DNA from: Opitutia bacterium UBA5964
GTDB taxonomy: Bacteria; Verrucomicrobiota; Verrucomicrobiia; Opitutales; Coraliomargaritaceae
Direction of reading: 5' to 3'
NCBI GenBank assembly: GCA_002430605.1
Contig: DJBY01000115.1
Span: forward strand, 11,617-32,175
DNA: 20,559 nucleotides
Shown piece after piece: positions 15,677 through 20,559 of the stretch (within the stretch, counting starts at the first letter, position 1; each line of letters starts with the position of its first letter). The notes below the pieces were generated by a model. It was not told the origin of the DNA, did not search any database, and was given only the letters and a program-made list of their open reading frames with translations. A program made the position numbers and the translations under genes.

Positions 15677-16229
15677 TCTAGTCCACGATTACCTGAGCCA
15701 ACAACTCAAGCCAGGCGACCATGCGCTCGATGCCACTGCTGGCAACGGCCACGATAGCACAGTGATGGCCACACTGGTCGGGCCCGAAGGTCACGTCATC
15801 GCCATCGACATCCAGGAAGCGGCGATCGCCGCCACGCGCACCCGGCTTGCAGCGGCAGGTTGCCTCACTCAATCCGAACTGCTCGTCGCCGATCATGCGC
15901 AGGCGCTCGCATCGCTTTGTTCGCACAACGCACAAACTGTCAGCGCGATCACTTTTAACCTCGGCTATCTTCCCGGTAGCGACAAACGCATCCAGACCGA
16001 GCCCGAATCAACACTGCCCGCACTACGCGCAGCCAGCGAACTGCTCAAGCCAGACGGCCTGCTGTTCGTTATCGCCTACCGCGGGCACGACGGCGGCCAA
16101 ACTGAAGCCAACCAAGTCGCGGACTGGATGCAGAAAGTCCAGCAGCGTGGTTGGACAGTGGAAAGCCACGAGCCCATCGTCACGGGTACCCGCGTGCCGC
16201 CGATCCTCTGGGTTGCCCGCAAGAACTAA
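15663..16229 (+). CDS. mnmM: Class I SAM methyltransferase, YtqB/MnmM type (tRNA mnm5s2U34)
   Basis: A 188-residue methyltransferase of the rRNA_methylase/YtqB family (PF06962). Motif I is LDATAGNGHDS (22-32) and motif II ends IDIQEAAI. The family-specific FNLGYLPGSDK (98-108) with TEPESTLPALRAA follows, then VIAYRGHDGGQTE, matching the YxGHxxG block of YtqB. B. subtilis YtqB was renamed MnmM after being shown to methylate nm5s2U to mnm5s2U at tRNA position 34; the older label 'rRNA methylase' is misleading. The ATG lies inside the end of the FAD oxidoreductase gene (14-base overlap, different frame), indicating coupled translation. It ends 16 bases before the convergent DUF4838 gene. Confidence 0.88.
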   Translation: MQLTDLVHDYLSQQLKPGDHALDATAGNGHDSTVMATLVGPEGHVIAIDIQEAAIAATRTRLAAAGCLTQSELLVADHAQALASLCSHNAQTVSAITFNLGYLPGSDKRIQTEPESTLPALRAASELLKPDGLLFVIAYRGHDGGQTEANQVADWMQKVQQRGWTVESHEPIVTGTRVPPILWVARKN

Positions 16230-16245
16230 GCGCGGCCCGATTCGA

Positions 16246-18696
16246 TCACTTCTCGATCGTACCGAAGTCCACACTGTGAAGATCTAAAAAGTCTCCCTCG
16301 TATTGCCGCGAAATAAAAAAACGCAGCCGCATCGTACGGGCTTGCTCTGGCGCCTGAATAGGCAGCACAACACGTCGCACGCCGTCCGAGCTCCCCGTCG
16401 GACAGCGGAATAGCGTATCTCGCGTTAGAGAATCTCCATTCTGGTCAGTCCATGACACCCTGACTTGCGAACGATTGTCCGGACTAATCTGATACGCCAT
16501 ACTGGCATCCAACAGGTAGCGCTGCCCAGAGATCACGGGAATATCTCGAAAGATCGAAAACACATCCGCACCCTTAACGCGAATCCCCTGATCCGCACTG
16601 ACTGTCCCAACCGCTAAATGCTCCGCCGGGCGAAAATCAAGATGCCACCCAGACACCTTTGGCAAATCTGGGCCGAGGAAGTTCCGCGGCTTCGAAGCGG
16701 CCGCCTCGTGCTGCAAATCGACATTCGACAGCTTAGAGTGAAACGCTCCGTCATCCCCCCCCCATAGCTGTGCAACCTCAGCGACAGCCGCATACTCCAG
16801 ATAATCGTCTGCCGGAATCTCAACTCCCGCCTGCGCCATCGCAGCCAAACCAAATGCAACTGGATCTAACTTTGAGTATCTCGTAAACGACCCCAGTCGA
16901 GCATGTATTGGATCTTCCAGCAACTGCTGGCTAAACGTATCAAAGGCCGCGCGCGCATCGATAAAATCGCTCAATTGCTTGCGCAAGGCATTCGGCATCC
17001 CCTCGTTCCGCTCCGACAACACATCCAAGCCATTCGCAACGAGGCGAGCGCGGGTCGCATGATACTGCGCAAATAACTCCGTCAAACGAAACGCCTCCGA
17101 CACCACCTCGACACGCGCCAAGCGACGCGGATCGTCGGCGAGCAGCGCCTTGCCCGACTCGATCAACTCGCGCAACTCCCGGAGGCGCGCCGCATCAAAT
17201 AGTTCGATGCCAAATTCGTCTTCGTAAAACTTGATCCATTCCGCCTTGCCCTCATTCGCATTGCGATGCGCCTCTGCTTGCTCGTAGAAGGCGCGCAGTG
17301 GCACCGCAGCCGCACCGAAGAAATGGGTATAATATTCATCTAGCAGCGCGGCGGCATCTCGATTGGGGTTCCACAGTAACTCCGCCGCCAACCAAGCCTT
17401 GCACCCATCCAAGCCCCACGACGAAGGCAGTTGTGAGAAAAAAACGGATACGCCGTTGGCACTCATATACTTCAGGCTCTCTGTGATCCATTGATTGAAT
17501 TGGCGGGGATACACATACGGTGCGCCGAAGTAATAATCCCAAGTCGCAAGCCGTTCCGCACCCGAATCTGCCCACCGCTGAATCAAGGCCTTATCCTGCG
17601 CCCGATAGTCTGGATCATGCCACTGCGCGCGATCTGAGGTCAGCACCGGCATTACTCTGGGATGAAGTGGAAACGACGGCGACTGCTCCGTCCAATAATA
17701 TGCCAGAGCCGTCAAGTAGCGCGGCTCCCCCGCAGGTGTCGTCCATGCCCCGCCCTGTTCAAATACCTGCTCCGCGACTTGATTCATAAAACCAAACACC
17801 AAATCCGTGTAATTCGGTCGCCCGCGGAAATACTCCACAGGCTCAATCACCCGGCGCGTCGCCTCAGAATCGTCAAACAATACATTATCATTGATCGACA
17901 GTGAAAAACTCCGCGCCTCGGGATTCTTCTCAAATGCCGCCAGTGCCGCTTTAGCGGCGATCTCAACCGCGCGCGGCTCGGTAAAGTCAGGCTGCGGATC
18001 GTAGCCGCCGTTTCCCTTAGGCTTCCGTCGACGCCCATACACTTCGGAGAAGACCTCCGGCTCTGCCTCATAGAGCGCCGGGGTAAAAACCTGCGCCAGC
18101 GCATGGTTAAACTCAAAATGCCGCACTAGCCGATTGCGTCGGCCAAACTCGCCATTCATCGGATAGAAGGTGCGCATCACATACGCAGGCTCCTCGTGCC
18201 AGCGACCTTCGGGGAACTTGCCGCGCGGCGAGCCGATCAACTCCAGCCCCAAATCCCCAGCCCAATACCAGCGGGCCCCAAGGAGCTCTTGGCACAGCGC
18301 ATACACCCCATTCAGCACCCCGCCCTCCCCATCGCCCGCGACAAACACCCGAGTGCCTTGGCGGTGAATCATAAATGCATCATTCTGCAGCTGGCTGCGG
18401 CTGCCGCCAGAATCACCGAGGTAAATCGCATACTTCGGGCGATTCGCACCTGCCGTCTGCACCTCCAGTGCCACTCCCGTGCACCTCTCAAATACGTGAC
18501 ACAAGTCTTCGACTGCTGCCGACAACGCAGGCCCGCTGGCAGCTGGCACGACGAGCGTGCGCAGCGACTCCAATGACAAGCGACTCGAGCCTGGTAAATA
18601 TTCCGTGCGCCATGTGCCTGGGCGGCTCGACTGCGCCGAAAGCGTCGCTACCAAAGCACAGATACAGAGTGATAAGAATAAGTTATGTAGACGCAT
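16246..18696 (-). CDS. Secreted DUF4838-family protein, glycoside-hydrolase-like
   Basis: An 816-residue exported protein. The signal peptide covers residues 1-21 (MRLHNLF, hydrophobic core, TLSA-QSS). An N-terminal region of about 25-160 (YAIYLGD, GGVLNGVYALCQELLGARWYW) resembles the small alpha/beta domain in front of family 20 and 67 glycosidases. A long middle region (PEVFSEVYGRRR..., FSLSINDN at 264-271, LATWDYYFGAPYVYP) is characteristic of DUF4838 and probably forms a TIM-barrel-like domain. The final 150 or so residues look beta-rich, like a carbohydrate-binding module. DUF4838 proteins are common in polysaccharide-degrading Verrucomicrobiota and Bacteroidota, but the substrate is unknown and no transporter or other glycosidase is adjacent. 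A run of nine G (coding strand) at codons 645-648 (plus-strand 16755-16763) is prone to slippage. Confidence 0.82.
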   Translation of the reverse strand: MRLHNLFLSLCICALVATLSAQSSRPGTWRTEYLPGSSRLSLESLRTLVVPAASGPALSAAVEDLCHVFERCTGVALEVQTAGANRPKYAIYLGDSGGSRSQLQNDAFMIHRQGTRVFVAGDGEGGVLNGVYALCQELLGARWYWAGDLGLELIGSPRGKFPEGRWHEEPAYVMRTFYPMNGEFGRRNRLVRHFEFNHALAQVFTPALYEAEPEVFSEVYGRRRKPKGNGGYDPQPDFTEPRAVEIAAKAALAAFEKNPEARSFSLSINDNVLFDDSEATRRVIEPVEYFRGRPNYTDLVFGFMNQVAEQVFEQGGAWTTPAGEPRYLTALAYYWTEQSPSFPLHPRVMPVLTSDRAQWHDPDYRAQDKALIQRWADSGAERLATWDYYFGAPYVYPRQFNQWITESLKYMSANGVSVFFSQLPSSWGLDGCKAWLAAELLWNPNRDAAALLDEYYTHFFGAAAVPLRAFYEQAEAHRNANEGKAEWIKFYEDEFGIELFDAARLRELRELIESGKALLADDPRRLARVEVVSEAFRLTELFAQYHATRARLVANGLDVLSERNEGMPNALRKQLSDFIDARAAFDTFSQQLLEDPIHARLGSFTRYSKLDPVAFGLAAMAQAGVEIPADDYLEYAAVAEVAQLWGGDDGAFHSKLSNVDLQHEAAASKPRNFLGPDLPKVSGWHLDFRPAEHLAVGTVSADQGIRVKGADVFSIFRDIPVISGQRYLLDASMAYQISPDNRSQVRVSWTDQNGDSLTRDTLFRCPTGSSDGVRRVVLPIQAPEQARTMRLRFFISRQYEGDFLDLHSVDFGTIEK

Positions 18697-18734
18697 TGTA
18701 AAAAATTAAGCCACCTCAACACGAGAGCTTCGGC

Positions 18735-19352
18735 TCACGCCGCAAACAAAAGTGCCATCAGGCTCAGAAGGCAAAAAAGAACCGCGCAGAAGGGACGGAT
18801 TTTATTGAGCGACTTTATGGTAATACCCACAGGCACTCGTTTCGCAAAAAATGCAGATAAAAAAGTAAACTGCCCCCACCACCAACCAATACCGAGCAAC
18901 GCACCGAGCATAACAGCCGGCACAACCTGCCAACTCGGCGGATGGTTCACATACACCCCAGTGGCCAGCAGTACCGCCATCGCCATCGGCAGCCGCATCG
19001 GCATCGCTAAGGACCGATTAAATGCAGTACGAAACAACACGAGCGCGCTCGGCAATTCCCCCGTATCATCTAACACCGCGACGCGACGCGTGCGAAAAAA
19101 CTTAACCGCCATGTAGCCTAATACAAATACGGCAAACAAATGCATCCCCAAGCGCACGAAAGACAGGTGCTTCGACATCATCATCAAGCCCGGGATCGCA
19201 ACAGACAGCCAAACCATCTGTGACAAGGCAAACGCCAGTCCCACTGCGAATACCTGCCTCTTCGTACCGACGACACCGACCTTTGCCAACCAAACCGTCC
19301 CAGGGAACAGGGCGAGTGATGAAATGAGTCCAGCTGTGATTCCCTCAATCAT
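18735..19352 (-). CDS. LysE/RhtB-like membrane transporter
   Basis: A 205-residue integral membrane protein with about six hydrophobic segments, near 6-25, 36-60, 67-87, 115-135, 142-168 and 187-204. The opening GITAGLISSLALFPGTVWL resembles the 'G...G...PGP' start of LysE-type exporters, with the final Pro-Gly-Pro changed to PGT. Size and topology fit LysE/RhtB amino-acid exporters, but similarity is modest and the substrate cannot be inferred; related families such as cadmium-type or GAP-like exporters remain possible. It lies 34 bases after the 2-oxo acid dehydrogenase gene and 38 bases before the DUF4838 gene on the same strand. No Shine-Dalgarno sequence is evident. Confidence 0.7.
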   Translation of the reverse strand: MIEGITAGLISSLALFPGTVWLAKVGVVGTKRQVFAVGLAFALSQMVWLSVAIPGLMMMSKHLSFVRLGMHLFAVFVLGYMAVKFFRTRRVAVLDDTGELPSALVLFRTAFNRSLAMPMRLPMAMAVLLATGVYVNHPPSWQVVPAVMLGALLGIGWWWGQFTFLSAFFAKRVPVGITIKSLNKIRPFCAVLFCLLSLMALLFAA

Positions 19353-19386
19353 AATTAAACTCTTAGATACGCGGGGCTAAGCTGAT

Positions 19387-20559
19387 CTAGACCAGATCGA
19401 AGCGTTCGATCCCCTTTCGCACATCGGATAAGAATGCCGCTGCGCCGACGCCGTTGATCCAACGATGGTCAAAGGTCAGCACTAGAGAGGCGACCTCGAT
19501 CGTAGCTCCATCTTTTGACTTCGGATCGGGCAACGCATAAGGCGCACCGATAAAAATTGTCGCAACCGAGGGTGGCACTACAATCGGGATCGCGGAACGA
19601 ACATTATAAGCACCCATGCTTGAAATCGATAGTGACACGCGATTCTTCGAATCGACCTCACCATGACGGGTGCGACGTAGTGAATCATTGAATACATCTG
19701 AGAACTCCGCCCACTCCATGGCGTTGACTTGCTTGATGACTGCAGTCTCCAACGCATCCCCAGGAAGTGCCACTGCCATGCCCAGGTCAAACCGATCCGG
19801 ATCATAGACCAGCTCCTCTCCACGGATGACTGACGCGAAGCGTTCATGCTTACGCATTGCCTCGGCGACTGCCCATGCCGTCATGGTCGCGGTCGAAAGC
19901 GTGCCTCCGCTGGTTTTCTTGCTACGCAATCGTGCATCGCGAACCTTCTCCCAGCGGCAATTCATCTCAATCGTCGCGGGGATGATGCCCTGCAAAGACT
20001 TGATCGCTTCCAGCGAAAGTCCCGCAGTTTTCTTTAGCGCATCATAGGCCACAGGCACAGATGCGGCGGGTGGCCGTTTCGCGGTAGCAGCCTCCGCGGC
20101 TGCGCCCGACATAGTCAGTGCGATTAGCTCCTGACCCACTGCCACTTCATCATCTTCGGCGATCTGCCACTCGCCAAGAATACCATCCTCATCACACTCA
20201 ATCGGGAAGACCGCCTTATCAGTCTCCACCTCGCAAAGCGGATCATCGGCCTTCACCTGATCGCCCGCATGCTTCAATATCGAAACGACACGTGCGACTC
20301 GTATGCCTTCACCGAGGATCGGGACGGTGATCATTTTGGTCGCACTCGGAGGATGGTTCGATTCAGCAATCATAGAGTCTTCAATAGGTGTTGGTACCGA
20401 TGACGCGTCGATGGCCGTCGGTGACGCGTCGAGTTGCAGCGAGGCTTCGAGCGTCGTCGAAAGCAAGCGTTCTAGAGCTGCGGCGATGCGCTCTTGGTCT
20501 GGCAGCGCCGCGAACTCATAAATCGGATTAAAGCCGACATGCACGTCGTCTTTGGAGAC
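19387..20559 (-). CDS. 2-oxo acid dehydrogenase E1beta-E2 fusion (partial, 5' end outside window)
   Basis: The last 390 codons of a longer gene, open to the window edge. Numbering from the GTG at 20544: the first 30 residues (with V-S-K-D-D before them) read D-x-x-x-GFNPIYEFAALPDQERI-AAALERLL, closely like the C-terminus of E1 beta subunits, so the frame probably continues into an E1 dehydrogenase. A linker of about 40 residues follows, then a lipoyl domain (71-143) with lipoyl lysine K110 in VETDKAVF. No peripheral-subunit-binding domain is recognisable in 145-190. The E2 acyltransferase catalytic domain occupies about 185-385, ending with LSISSMGAYNV, IPIVVPPSVATIFIG and FDHRWINGVG (359-367). 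The complex converts a 2-oxo acid to its acyl-CoA; which one (pyruvate, branched-chain, other) is not clear. The catalytic DHRxxDG carries Asn in place of Asp. Confidence 0.85.
   Translation of the reverse strand, partial: VSKDDVHVGFNPIYEFAALPDQERIAAALERLLSTTLEASLQLDASPTAIDASSVPTPIEDSMIAESNHPPSATKMITVPILGEGIRVARVVSILKHAGDQVKADDPLCEVETDKAVFPIECDEDGILGEWQIAEDDEVAVGQELIALTMSGAAAEAATAKRPPAASVPVAYDALKKTAGLSLEAIKSLQGIIPATIEMNCRWEKVRDARLRSKKTSGGTLSTATMTAWAVAEAMRKHERFASVIRGEELVYDPDRFDLGMAVALPGDALETAVIKQVNAMEWAEFSDVFNDSLRRTRHGEVDSKNRVSLSISSMGAYNVRSAIPIVVPPSVATIFIGAPYALPDPKSKDGATIEVASLVLTFDHRWINGVGAAAFLSDVRKGIERFDLV

Noticed and set aside
18697..18734. T-rich stretch after LysE considered as a terminator before the DUF4838 gene
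   Set aside because: A run of six T exists on the minus strand, but no stable stem precedes it in the 38-base gap.

Overview
The window reads as a chromosomal segment of a marine-type Verrucomicrobiota bacterium, most likely class Opitutae (Puniceicoccales/Coraliomargarita-like). The support is protein content: a large pilin-like protein with the verrucomicrobial 'AGPDQRVTA' signature (Verru_Chthon cassette protein A type), a secreted DUF4838 protein, and OpcA next to zwf. Almost no start codon has a well-placed Shine-Dalgarno sequence. This placement is inference; no rRNA or other phylogenetic marker is present. Coding density is high. No tRNA, rRNA, IS element, phage gene or CRISPR array was seen, and no gene-free stretch exceeds 300 bases.

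Layout. 1-86: a 40-bp tandem repeat ending in a perfect hairpin, cut by the window edge. 201-1727 (-): sigma-54-dependent response regulator. 1944-5743 (+): a very large pilin-like protein followed by a small exported protein, with a divergent control region carrying a 10-bp inverted repeat. 5753-7383 (-): GTP cyclohydrolase FolE2 followed by a Nudix hydrolase, a possible pterin pair. 7568-11382 (+): WalJ/YycJ-like metallo-hydrolase, pyruvate kinase, an anchored unknown protein, a stand-alone cyclic-nucleotide-binding protein and an exported BCP-type peroxiredoxin. The folE2/hydrolase divergent region holds a perfect 14-bp inverted repeat. 11414-14426 (-): yraN, zwf and opcA, the oxidative pentose phosphate entry with its assembly factor. 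14579-16229 (+): a FAD oxidoreductase resembling the MnmC oxidase domain, overlapping a YtqB/MnmM-type methyltransferase. 16246-20559 (-): the end of a large 2-oxo acid dehydrogenase protein that appears to fuse an E1-beta C-terminus to a lipoyl domain and an E2 catalytic domain, then a LysE-like membrane protein, then the secreted DUF4838 protein.

How the genes work together. Most of the window is central metabolism (pyruvate kinase, G6PDH/OpcA, 2-oxo acid dehydrogenase), cofactor supply (FolE2) and tRNA wobble modification. Two pieces look more lineage-specific: the pilin-like pair and the DUF4838 exoprotein. The observations most worth following are the FAD oxidoreductase + MnmM pair, which could replace bifunctional MnmC, the E1-E2 fusion lacking a peripheral-subunit-binding domain, and a pyruvate kinase with altered potassium-site residues.
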